Positions 52,294 to 59,726 of a DNA stretch of 64,000 bases are shown one piece after another. The notes below the pieces were generated by a model. That model was given only the letters and a program-made list of their open reading frames with translations. It was not told the origin of the DNA and did not search any database. The stretch covers positions 1 to 64,000 of the forward strand of contig CAJKXZ010000003.1 of assembly GCA_905203995.1 (NCBI GenBank), read 5' to 3'. The position numbers were made by a program, and so were the translations under genes. Position 1 is the stretch's first letter; every line of letters starts with the position of its first letter. Origin of the DNA: an uncultured Methanomassiliicoccus sp. GTDB lineage: Archaea; Thermoplasmatota; Thermoplasmata; Methanomassiliicoccales; Methanomassiliicoccaceae.

Positions 52294-53826
52294 TCAGAAG
52301 AAACCCTCATCCATTTTTTTCTGATCACTGCTCTTGTTAACCTGCAGATGCTTTAACCGCTCTTCATAGAGATGCACTTTTACCGGCACCGCAAAAGGAG
52401 TAAACGGCGAAGCAACGATCGCTTCTCCCGGCATTAACATCTGAATTTCATTATCGACCTGTGACACATCCTGCTTTGCAGAATTTTTGAGAATCTCACG
52501 GTCTTTTTTATCCGAAAGACCGAGAATGAAAAGAGTATTGAATTGAGAAATCACTTCATTGGCAATCAGCTTCGGCTGCTGAGAAACGGCACACAAGCCC
52601 GTTTTAAATTTACGTCCTTCCCGTGCAATCTGCGCGAAGACACTATCATCCGCTTCTTTCAGCACCCGTTGGGCTTCTTCAATAGCAATGAGTGTATTGG
52701 GTAATTTACTGAATTTTTCACTTTCTGAATAGAGAGCTTTATTCTTTTCAAAAACCGCCCGGGAGATAACCGTCGAGATCAACAGCTCTTCCGTTTCATG
52801 AGCGTTCGAAGTATCGACCAAAATCGTTTTTCCTTCATGCAGTTGATTGATGATTCTTGCAGTTACGCTGTAATTGCGATCTTTAGAAATTAAATTCAAA
52901 CGGAACAGATTGCTGAGTCTCCGCTTAATGACGCCGATCGTCCCGCTTTGATAGCCTTTGAGATCTTCAACAATTCTTTCTACTTCCAATTCATCAAGTT
53001 TGTTGAGCCATTCTTCTTTGTATTTGTACTGTGCAGTCTGCAGACACTCTTTTTGAGCTTCAGTAAATTCATAAATGGCCTCTAAGTCTGAGATTTCGAT
53101 CTCCGTCGAAGAGATAATCAGTTTGCTGTAACTGGCGCCGTTGGCGGAAAGATCGCGGGAGGAGTAAACGGCAAATGACTCTTTATAAGGAGAATCTTTC
53201 AAGCCCTTTTTGTTCAATTCACCGCCGTCAAAGTACTCACCGTGGGGATCAAAAATAAGAAAGCCGCAGTCACCCTTCATCATGCAGGAAAGGGCGAGAT
53301 TTTTCATCAAGTTACTTTTACCCATACCGGTAGTCGCAAAAATGCCGATGTGGTAGGGCACCGCTCTTTCGGAAATCCCCACGGGGAAATCGAGAATTTT
53401 ATCGCCGGAACGCAGATTGCCAATCTCAATGTTTCCTAAATAGGGTTTAAGAAACTCATAGTCGCTGGCCTGCGTATATCTTACTTCGGCAAAGTGGGTA
53501 GGCAGGGTTTTTGTTTTTTTGAAGGAAGCGTCGTCAATAAATCCTAACGGGGAGGAAACTCCGACGCAGAACAGATATGGTGCGTAAGGTGAGATGTCCG
53601 GTGTTTCTTTTTTCATAATCATGCCGGCCGTCCTGCTCATCCAGTTGGTTTCATCTTTGTCTGCGGCATGTTCAATGTTCATAACTCGGACCAGATACTT
53701 GCCATTGGTAGTCGGGGATTCAACAACTAGTAGTTCGCCAACTTGTAAATTCTCTTCAAAATCAATACGGAAACGTGTTTCCATGACGTTAGTGCCAATG
53801 ACTCTGCCGATCCCCATGTTCTTCAC
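52294..53826 (-). CDS. herA: DNA helicase/translocase HerA
   Basis: The 510-residue protein has an N-terminal HAS-barrel (about 1-110) and a FtsK/HerA ATPase core with IFATTGMGKSNL (about 164), LIFDPHGEYFDGG (about 188), IAIEEAQRVL (about 361), and an arginine-finger region REGRKFKTGLCAVSQQP (about 383). HerA hexamers work with the nuclease NurA in resection with Mre11-Rad50. nurA, usually next to these genes in archaea, is not present here. The GTG at 53826 lies about 25 bases after a TATA element (AATATAG), suggesting a leaderless operon message; ATG at 53817 is an alternative. Confidence 0.93.
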   Translation of the reverse strand: MKNMGIGRVIGTNVMETRFRIDFEENLQVGELLVVESPTTNGKYLVRVMNIEHAADKDETNWMSRTAGMIMKKETPDISPYAPYLFCVGVSSPLGFIDDASFKKTKTLPTHFAEVRYTQASDYEFLKPYLGNIEIGNLRSGDKILDFPVGISERAVPYHIGIFATTGMGKSNLMKNLALSCMMKGDCGFLIFDPHGEYFDGGELNKKGLKDSPYKESFAVYSSRDLSANGASYSKLIISSTEIEISDLEAIYEFTEAQKECLQTAQYKYKEEWLNKLDELEVERIVEDLKGYQSGTIGVIKRRLSNLFRLNLISKDRNYSVTARIINQLHEGKTILVDTSNAHETEELLISTVISRAVFEKNKALYSESEKFSKLPNTLIAIEEAQRVLKEADDSVFAQIAREGRKFKTGLCAVSQQPKLIANEVISQFNTLFILGLSDKKDREILKNSAKQDVSQVDNEIQMLMPGEAIVASPFTPFAVPVKVHLYEERLKHLQVNKSSDQKKMDEGFF

Positions 53827-53891
53827 AATAGAGGGGATTTTATTTGAACTATATTAAGGAGAAGATCAGAATCTGATAATTAAAGAAGTTT

Positions 53892-53913
53892 TTAGAGGTT
53901 TTTAAACCTCTAA
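53892..53913 (-). terminator. Hairpin after the small conserved gene at 53915
   Basis: TTAGAGGTTT and AAACCTCTAA form a perfect ten-base stem with a two-base centre. It directly follows, on the minus strand, the stop of the 107-residue gene and precedes the herA promoter. Confidence 0.6.
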
Positions 53914-53914
53914 T

Positions 53915-54238
53915 TCATTCGAATTTAATCTCGGAAGTTCTTTTCAAGCCCATGCCGGTAGCAACTTCTGCCGCCTTCATCATAGCGCAGGGCACAATGC
54001 AGGCCGAGTGAGCCAAGGCCTTGCCGCAGGCTACGTAAATGGGATTCTCGCCGTAGGGCATCTTCATAACTTCAAAGGCATCCAACTCACTTTCATTGAG
54101 CATCTCGACAATTTTCGCTACGTGGGGGCATTCGCTTTCAATTTCGAATTTGACCACGCCATCTTCGTAACTGGCTTCAATTTTAGTATTTAAACGGCAG
54201 ACGCCGGGATCAACAGCAACACACGTTTTGTCAGACAT
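53915..54238 (-). CDS. Small conserved Cys-containing protein (DUF6951-like)
   Basis: The 107-residue protein has the layout of a small family that I recall from methanogens as DUF6951: a beta-rich N-terminal half (ASYEDGVVKFEIESECPHVAKI) and a helical C-terminal half with CIVPCAMMKAAEVATGMGL. Cys residues at about 6, 14, 37, 71, 79 and 83 could bind a metal or cluster. A second member lies at 57026-57358 in an ArsR-controlled operon, and the two share the SECP/SDCP and C..P..I..A motifs. Function is unknown. It follows the DUF2111-type gene on the same strand. Confidence 0.7.
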   Translation of the reverse strand: MSDKTCVAVDPGVCRLNTKIEASYEDGVVKFEIESECPHVAKIVEMLNESELDAFEVMKMPYGENPIYVACGKALAHSACIVPCAMMKAAEVATGMGLKRTSEIKFE

Positions 54239-54287
54239 GATTTCCTAATCCTTGGGGAGCCTCTTATTATTTTTCACGAATTTTCGC

Positions 54288-55259
54288 TTAACGACGTCCT
54301 TTATGCGTCTTAGATACCAGCTCAAACATGCCGCCTTTGGTAATATCCACAATGCCGAACACGGCTACTGCTTTGTTCTTCTTCATCACCGGCACGGCAA
54401 CTACTGGTACGCCCATGTAGGGCCCCGACGGTGAGACTTTGTGGGTGATCTTCGCTGATTCCAACACTTCTTCGAGAATTGGTCCGGTATAGTTGGTATC
54501 AATCACCAGCCCGTCTTCACAACGAACACCATTGCAGTTTTTACTCCTCATGGTTGTCGGCAGTCTGCCGGTTAATTCATGAACGGCCAGTGCGATCGAC
54601 TGCAGGGCTTCTGCTTCGGTATCGGGTCCGAACGATTCCCAGACATTCTTTTCTACCCAGGAGAGATTGACCTGATTCTCTAAAGCCAGGGCGGCAGTTA
54701 CTGCCCCCTGTTCCGCCAGACGGTATTTTTTAGCGGTGCCGATGATGATTACATCGCCGTCACGGATATTGAAGGCCGTTTTTAAACAGGCCACCGAATC
54801 GTCATCTGGACACATGTTGCTGCAGGGGTAGTAGAGCTTTCCATTTTTAGCAATGAAGGAGGTAGCACCCTCCGCTCCGGAATAGACCGCTTCATCACGC
54901 TGTTCGTTGCCGTTACCCATGTGCGCAGCCATGCCTTTAACGAGAACGGCGCAGTCCTGACTGGAAATGGTCAAACCGCCGAGATCTACCTGAGCAACAC
55001 TCATCCCACAATCCAGATATTCTCTTATGCCGCGATCAGTAAGATTCACGCCATTTTTTCCGACGCTTACAAATCCTTCAGCAATCATTTTGTTGAGAAT
55101 CGTCCTGATACTTCCTTCACCGATTCCCACAATTTGCGACAGAGCCTTTCTGCCGACCGGTCCTTCTTTAAAAATGGTGTCATAAGTTTTCCATACGTGG
55201 TATAATGAATACTTGGGGGTAGGACCTGCTCCCGTGTACAGTTTATAATTGAGTCCCAT
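54288..55259 (-). CDS. Winged-helix protein with DUF2111-like C-terminal domain
   Basis: The ATG at 55259 gives 323 residues and places a TATA-like TTTATTC about 25 bases upstream. A TTG at 55343 would add 28 residues encoded over an inverted repeat, which is unlikely. Residues 20-90 form a winged helix (ALSQIVGIGEGSIRTILNKMIAEGFV). The C-terminal part (VVAVPVMKKNKAVAVFGIVDITKGGMFELVSK) matches DUF2111-type domains of methanogens. A central part with CSNMCPDDDSVAC and CNGVRC may bind a metal or cofactor. It could be a regulator sensing a metabolite (inference). Confidence 0.7.
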   Translation of the reverse strand: MGLNYKLYTGAGPTPKYSLYHVWKTYDTIFKEGPVGRKALSQIVGIGEGSIRTILNKMIAEGFVSVGKNGVNLTDRGIREYLDCGMSVAQVDLGGLTISSQDCAVLVKGMAAHMGNGNEQRDEAVYSGAEGATSFIAKNGKLYYPCSNMCPDDDSVACLKTAFNIRDGDVIIIGTAKKYRLAEQGAVTAALALENQVNLSWVEKNVWESFGPDTEAEALQSIALAVHELTGRLPTTMRSKNCNGVRCEDGLVIDTNYTGPILEEVLESAKITHKVSPSGPYMGVPVVAVPVMKKNKAVAVFGIVDITKGGMFELVSKTHKGRR

Positions 55260-55300
55260 TAATTGTGGATAGTACATCCACTGAATAAACCTTGTGGATG

Positions 55301-55354
55301 AAAAACCATGATTTACGTATATTTTTACCCGTTTGACGCTCAATCATGGTTTTT
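55301..55354 (-). terminator. Perfect 13-base inverted repeat, probable terminator of the permease operon
   Basis: AAAAACCATGATT (55301-55313) and AATCATGGTTTTT (55342-55354) are exact reverse complements separated by 28 bases. It begins 10 bases after the stop of the CMD gene on the minus strand and ends in five T in that direction. It also lies upstream of the DUF2111-type gene, so an operator function is possible. Confidence 0.6.
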
Positions 55355-55363
55355 CGTGGACGA

Positions 55364-55693
55364 TTAGTCTTGGTGGCCGCAGTTGCAGCTGATGTTGTTT
55401 TCTAAAATCCCCTGCCAGTCTTCTAAAACGGCGTGAGTCCAGCAGTCATCAGCTCCGGCTGCTTCCCGCATGGTCAAAGCCAGAATGTAGCTCAATTCTT
55501 TCACGGTCGCTCCCGCTTGCAGAGCAGCTTGGAAGTGTTTTCTTACGCACGGCGCACTGCGGCCTTTGATGGCTAAGGCGAAACAGATGAACTGGTATGT
55601 TTTCTCATCGATGCTTCTCTTTTCTGCATACAGCTCATCCAGTTCGGCTAATTTTTCAGAAAATTCCGGGAAAAACTCCGTTAGAATTTTCAT
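55364..55693 (-). CDS. Carboxymuconolactone decarboxylase/AhpD-like protein
   Basis: The 109-residue all-helical protein matches the CMD/AhpD family: LYAEKRSIDEKTYQFICFALAIKG, then a Cys-x3-His motif in SAPCVRKHFQAALQAGA, and EAAGADDCWTH. AhpD-like members relay electrons to peroxide-reducing systems through Cys residues. Here the second Cys of the usual CxxC is replaced by the CxxxH form. The C-terminus ends CNCGHQD, which may bind metal. The start overlaps the stop of the thioredoxin-like pseudogene (ATGA), showing translational coupling in the operon. Confidence 0.82.
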   Translation of the reverse strand: MKILTEFFPEFSEKLAELDELYAEKRSIDEKTYQFICFALAIKGRSAPCVRKHFQAALQAGATVKELSYILALTMREAAGADDCWTHAVLEDWQGILENNISCNCGHQD

Positions 55694-55982
55694 AACTGCT
55701 CACCCTTTGCCTTTTTCAGACATTCAACAATCTTTTCCGGGCTGAGAACTGTGCCGCTAGCGACGACTTCGTTGCCGATGACTAATGCAGGGGTGCTCAT
55801 CACCCCATATGCGGCGATTTTTTTCACATCTTCGATATGTTTTCTACTATCGGTTCCCTACCTACTTGTGCTAAAGCCTGTTCGGCATTCTCTGCTAATG
55901 CACGGCATTTAGGACAGCCGGTGCCCAACACTTTTACATAGGCATTTTCATTATTATGTTTTTTATTGGCAAATATCGACAT
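55690..55982 (-). pseudogene. Frameshifted thioredoxin-like redox protein (TM0996/MTH895 type)
   Basis: The ATG at 55982, after GGAGG, opens a frame with VKVLGTGCPKCRALAENAEQALAQVG (CxxC redox pair). This frame stops after 52 residues. The rest of the family continues in another frame: HIEDVKKIAAYGVMSTPALVIGNEVV and then SPEKIVECLKKAKG, ending in a TGA that overlaps the next ATG. The break lies near the GTAGGTAGGG stretch (about 55850-55870). A loss of two bases or gain of one is needed to rejoin the parts. Either the gene is recently broken, uses programmed frameshifting, or the sequence has an error. Neighbours are an ArsP-like permease and a CMD protein. Confidence 0.85.
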
Positions 55983-55994
55983 TTTTAAACCTCC

Positions 55995-57005
55995 TTATAG
56001 TAAAAAATTAAAGAGATAGCCAATCACGATCACTCCAACAATCACAAAGCCGACGAAGGCAAACAACAGTTTCTTTTTCAATACCGTTTTTAAGAGCACT
56101 AGGGAGGGAATGGAGACAATCGTTACTGACATCATGAATGCTAGAATAGTTCCGATCTGCACACCTTTGCTGAGTAAGGCTTCGGCTATCGGAATCGTTC
56201 CAAAAATGTCGGCGTAAACCGGCACACCGATCAACGTCGCAATGATCACTGAAAAGGGATTATTATCACCCAACACTGCTTGAATAATGTCTGCTGGTAT
56301 CCAGTTGTGAATAAGCGCACCAATGAAGACACCGATCAGCACGTAAGGAAATACTTTCTTGAGTGTCAGCGAGACCTGTTCTAAAGAGTAATTCAGTCGC
56401 TCTTTAGTCGTCATCCGATAATCTTCTGCGCTTTGGCAGCAGCATCTTCCTGAAAACTCTTGCTCGGGGCGGGCAAATTCTTCAATCTGACTTTCATCAT
56501 ATCTCCTTTCCAGAAAATAGCCGCCGATTACTGCCATGATTATTCCGACAATTACATAAATCACGGCAACTTCAATGCCAAAAATGCTGGTCAAAATAAC
56601 CAGCGCACCTAAATCAACCAGCGGTGAAGAGATTAGAAAAGAGAAAGTCACACCCAGCGGCAGTCCTGCTTTAGTAAAACCAATAAAGATGGGGATGGAA
56701 GAACAGCTGCAGAAGGGCGTTACTGTTCCCAAGAGCGCACCCATCACATTGGCTTTGAGGCCGCCGATCCGGCCCAAAATCTCTTTTGTTCTTTCTGGCG
56801 GGAAATATGATTGAATGTAAGAAATTACAAAAATTAACACGACGAGCAGAATAATGATTTTAATGGTGTCATAGATAAAGAATTGAAGACTGCCTCCCAG
56901 CTGTGAAGATACATCAATTCCCAATGAGCTCAAGAGTGTTGAAATCAGGCTGTTGAGCCACTGCATCCCCAGCACCTGATCCTGCACGAACTCCGCGATG
57001 GACAT
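55995..57005 (-). CDS. ArsP/DUF318-type permease
   Basis: The 336-residue membrane protein has about eight to ten helices and the family motif VTPFCSCSSIPIFIGFTKAG (key part TPFCSCSSIP near residue 95), where Cys residues may bind arsenic or another thiophilic metal. LISSPLVDLGAL and GVPVYADIFGTIPIAEALL are repeated half-motifs. A cytoplasmic loop contains RCCCQS. Relatives export organoarsenicals or metals. The gene is in an operon with a thioredoxin-like gene and a CMD gene, opposite an ArsR regulator, as in many redox/metalloid units of methanogens. Substrate is not certain. Confidence 0.85.
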   Translation of the reverse strand: MSIAEFVQDQVLGMQWLNSLISTLLSSLGIDVSSQLGGSLQFFIYDTIKIIILLVVLIFVISYIQSYFPPERTKEILGRIGGLKANVMGALLGTVTPFCSCSSIPIFIGFTKAGLPLGVTFSFLISSPLVDLGALVILTSIFGIEVAVIYVIVGIIMAVIGGYFLERRYDESQIEEFARPEQEFSGRCCCQSAEDYRMTTKERLNYSLEQVSLTLKKVFPYVLIGVFIGALIHNWIPADIIQAVLGDNNPFSVIIATLIGVPVYADIFGTIPIAEALLSKGVQIGTILAFMMSVTIVSIPSLVLLKTVLKKKLLFAFVGFVIVGVIVIGYLFNFLL

Positions 57006-57025
57006 CGTTCGTCACAACTCCTCTT

Positions 57026-57358
57026 TTAATCCTCTGACTTGAACTCAATCGAATTCTCTTTTACTTTTTGAGCCAGTGATTGGGAGATCATGCCCATTTC
57101 CAGCCATGCTGCATTAAAAATAGCGATCGGTGAGATGCAGGTTGGGGAAATGTCTTTTCTCATCTCCGCGGCATTTATTTTACTATGTTCATAGTCTGTA
57201 ATGTCCAGCAATGACAACGTTCCCAGATTTTCACCATAGGCTGCCACTTTGGGACAGTCTGAGGCGATCTTAATCTCCAAATCGCCATCACTTCTTTTGG
57301 TAGCGGTGATGGTGTGGGTTTTGTCACAAATTCGCATATGGGCAACAACGGTAGCCAT
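57026..57358 (-). CDS. Small conserved protein, paralogue of the 53915 gene (DUF6951-like)
   Basis: The 110-residue protein shares size, order and motifs with the protein at 53915-54238: TATKRSDGDLEIKIASDCPKVAAYGENLG resembles its SDCP/SECP region, and ISPTCISPIAIFNAAWLEMGM resembles its helical end. Here it is the first gene of the ArsR-opposed operon, 20 bases before the permease. AGGAGGA precedes the ATG, and the leader has a GATGC-TTGG-GCATC hairpin. A role in metalloid or thiol chemistry is inferred from position only. Confidence 0.72.
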   Translation of the reverse strand: MATVVAHMRICDKTHTITATKRSDGDLEIKIASDCPKVAAYGENLGTLSLLDITDYEHSKINAAEMRKDISPTCISPIAIFNAAWLEMGMISQSLAQKVKENSIEFKSED

Positions 57359-57378
57359 CTCTTGTCCTCCTGCTTAAT

Positions 57379-57445
57379 GATGCCCAAGCATCACATAGAT
57401 GAATATCGATATGAGTATTTATACATATTGATGAGTATCTATTTG
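57379..57445. promoter_or_regulatory. Divergent control region of the arsR gene and permease operon
   Basis: The region holds a hairpin (57379-57392, GATGC..GCATC) in the operon leader, then ATCGATATGA (57404-57413) facing ACATATTGAT (57423-57432) as an imperfect dyad around a minus-strand TATA element (TATAAATA). The repeated GATGAATATCGATATGAG/GATGAGTATC words are AT-rich and dyadic like ArsR/SmtB operators. An ArsR dimer bound there would block the permease operon. Confidence 0.55.
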
Positions 57446-57547
57446 ACAGCAGGGCCTTGTAAAACAAATCATTTTTTTTAAAACAGCATCTTTTGTTTCT
57501 TCGTTAAGGAAAGAAATATCATTAGGCAAGTATTATTGAGCGTTAAT

Positions 57548-57826
57548 ATGTCTGCTAATGATGCACGAATGTCTAAGATTTTCAAGGCCCTTTCTGATGA
57601 AAACCGCTTAGGTATCTTAGCCATGCTTGCTGAATCAGAACTATGTGCTTGTAAGATTTTAGAATCATTTGACATCACGCAGCCGACGCTTTCTCACCAC
57701 ATGAAAGTCTTAGCTGAAGCCGGCTTGATAAAAACCCGTCAGGAAGGCAAATGGTCGCATTATTCTTTAAACGTTGATGCTGTGGAAGAGCTAATCCAGT
57801 ATCTAAAAACATTAAAAGCTTGCTGA
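57548..57826 (+). CDS. ArsR/SmtB-family transcriptional regulator
   Basis: From the ATG at 57548 the protein has 92 residues; a TTG four codons upstream is less likely. It shows the ArsR winged helix: IFKALSDENRLGILAML, the metal motif ELCACKIL (ELCxC, Cys at about 38 and 40), then the recognition helix ITQPTLSHHMKVLAEAGLI and the wing EGKWSHYSL. ELCVC/ELCAC sites respond to arsenite, antimonite or related soft metals. The gene is divergent from the permease operon, the likely target. Confidence 0.88.
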   Translation: MSANDARMSKIFKALSDENRLGILAMLAESELCACKILESFDITQPTLSHHMKVLAEAGLIKTRQEGKWSHYSLNVDAVEELIQYLKTLKAC

Positions 57827-57986
57827 GCCGCAAGAGCTAACTTTTCTGCTGATGTGTTCTCCTTTTATCTGCACAAATCAACTGGGTGCTTGCTAGTTAA
57901 TCTGTGTTTAGTATTCTTCTTTTGCTCGCTCTCTTCCGATTGCGGAATCATCAAGTAAGATGTGTTTCATTTACGAGTGAATTTTT

Positions 57987-59336
57987 ATGAAGCAGATATC
58001 TATGGAAGAAGCCCTTCGCTTGTGCCAAGCTGGAGAAAACTTAGATCCTGACGTTAAAAAAGAGGTTGTTCAGGAACGCCTGCGCGAACTGGTAAATTAT
58101 GCACGCGCACACTCCAAATACTTCAGTAAAGCATATGCTCATCTTCCTGATAATTTTACGTTAACTGATCTGCCGCCTACTGAAAAATCCGAATTAATGA
58201 AGTCTTATGAGGACTGGGTCACGGACCCGGCTATCCAGCTCCCGGAGCTTTTAGAATACTTGGAAAATACCAACAAATCTTTAGCGCTCTATCTGGGAAA
58301 ATATTCCGCGATAACTACTTCCGGTACCTCAGGGACACCGATGCCGATGGTGCGCGACACCCATCACAATCTGATCCATGGGGCTTTAATCCAAACCAGA
58401 CTTTTGCGGGGTCTGGAACCGGATATCATGAGCCCGCGGCGTCACAAGCTGGCCTGCATTATTTTTACCGATCCGCACGTTTCATCTTTTTCTTCCTGGA
58501 CAAAGCTTAAACTAGCTAATCCCGACTGCGAAGAGCGGATGCTGGCCATTTCAATTCAAGATAGCTTGGATAATATGATTCAGGCACTCAATGAATTCCA
58601 GCCTGATTTTATTTCTGCCTATCCTTCCGTGATGGGTCCTTTAATTTCTGCAAGAAAAGAAGGGCGGTTAAACGTTCATCCGCAGGCCATGGCCTTTTCC
58701 GCAGAAACCCTCTCGCTGGAAACCTTTAAAAATCTGCAAGAAGCCTTTGCCTGCCCCATTTTGAATAATTACTGCAGCACGGAAGGCGGTGAAGCGGCGA
58801 TGTCCTGCACATGCGGGCATTTGCACATCAATGATGACTGGGTAATCATCGAGCCGATTGATAAGGACGGCAATCTGGTACCTGAAGGAGAATGGTCGGA
58901 AGGCATCTACATCACCGATCTCAGCAATTTTGTCCAACCTATTATCCGTTACCGGATGGGTGACAAAGTGAGAATTACGCGAAGCTGTGCCTGTGGCAGC
59001 AAGCTGCCAGTTATGGAGATCAGAGGCCGTGACACGATGAATATTAAAGTCGGGGAAATTGAACTGCCCTCGGTCGTTGTCGAATGCTATCTCCATGAAA
59101 CCACTGGCATCTTTGCTTATCAACTCGCACAAGTCGCTGAGCGAAAATTCGAATTCCGGGCAGAGTTTGCTAACGATGCTGATAAAAATTCTATTTTTGA
59201 AGAATTCAAAACTAATTTTGAACAATATCTCTCCAGTAACGGCTGCCGCGATGTTGAACTCGTGCTCAGCGATACGCCACCACAACGCAGTGCGCGGGGC
59301 GGCAAACTCAAAAATTTCGTGAGAGAGTTTGAGTAA
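57987..59336 (+). CDS. Phenylacetate-CoA ligase-like adenylate-forming enzyme
   Basis: The 449-residue protein is in the PaaK branch of adenylate-forming enzymes. Motifs: the P-loop-like TTSGTSGTPMPM near 111, a NYCSTEGGE near 261, an acidic YRMGD near 321, and MEIRGRDTMNIKVGEIELP near 344. A cluster CTCGHLH near 271 and CACGSKLP near 334 supplies paired Cys/His residues that could bind zinc, as in many archaeal members. The acid substrate is unknown. Archaeal PaaK relatives act on aryl or cofactor-related acids. The gene is a single unit 160 bases after arsR. Confidence 0.8.
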   Translation: MKQISMEEALRLCQAGENLDPDVKKEVVQERLRELVNYARAHSKYFSKAYAHLPDNFTLTDLPPTEKSELMKSYEDWVTDPAIQLPELLEYLENTNKSLALYLGKYSAITTSGTSGTPMPMVRDTHHNLIHGALIQTRLLRGLEPDIMSPRRHKLACIIFTDPHVSSFSSWTKLKLANPDCEERMLAISIQDSLDNMIQALNEFQPDFISAYPSVMGPLISARKEGRLNVHPQAMAFSAETLSLETFKNLQEAFACPILNNYCSTEGGEAAMSCTCGHLHINDDWVIIEPIDKDGNLVPEGEWSEGIYITDLSNFVQPIIRYRMGDKVRITRSCACGSKLPVMEIRGRDTMNIKVGEIELPSVVVECYLHETTGIFAYQLAQVAERKFEFRAEFANDADKNSIFEEFKTNFEQYLSSNGCRDVELVLSDTPPQRSARGGKLKNFVREFE

Positions 59337-59726
59337 TCGCTCACTCACTACTATCATTTTTGTGAGCACTGCTCATGAAGATGATAATATATTTCTATTT
59401 GAAAAATATCATAGCTCTTAGCAGTTTGAGGGGTGTTAACAGTTTTTCATGGTAATTGCAGAAGATCAATCTTTTCGTTTGAGCTCTTAAATGAATTTTT
59501 CGACTCGATTTTTTTTGTTTCCGCTCGAGTGAAATCATCCCTTCTGCAATATTTTTTCATTGATGATGAAAAACGCTCTTTTTATCAGGAATCTTTTGGC
59601 AATCCGTGTTATCTGGATGTTGTTGGATTAATGCTAAAAAGCAGTTATTTTGTCAATCCCTAACGATTGTTCCAGACTATTAAATTAGCCAACAGTTTTA
59701 TAGCGTTAAGTTCTTTTTCACTTTAT
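59337..59726. other. AT-rich intergenic region before atwA
   Basis: The 390 bases contain the atwA TATA box (TTTTATAG, about 59696-59703, some 27 bases before the atwA ATG). A 76-codon open frame at 59433-59663 has poor codon character and no start site, so I do not call it. No stable RNA was recognised. Confidence 0.5.

Noticed and set aside
59433..59663. A 76-codon open frame before atwA
   Set aside because: No ribosome site or promoter at suitable distance, unusual Phe/Ser-rich composition, and it runs into the atwA promoter. Chance openness in AT-rich DNA is more likely.
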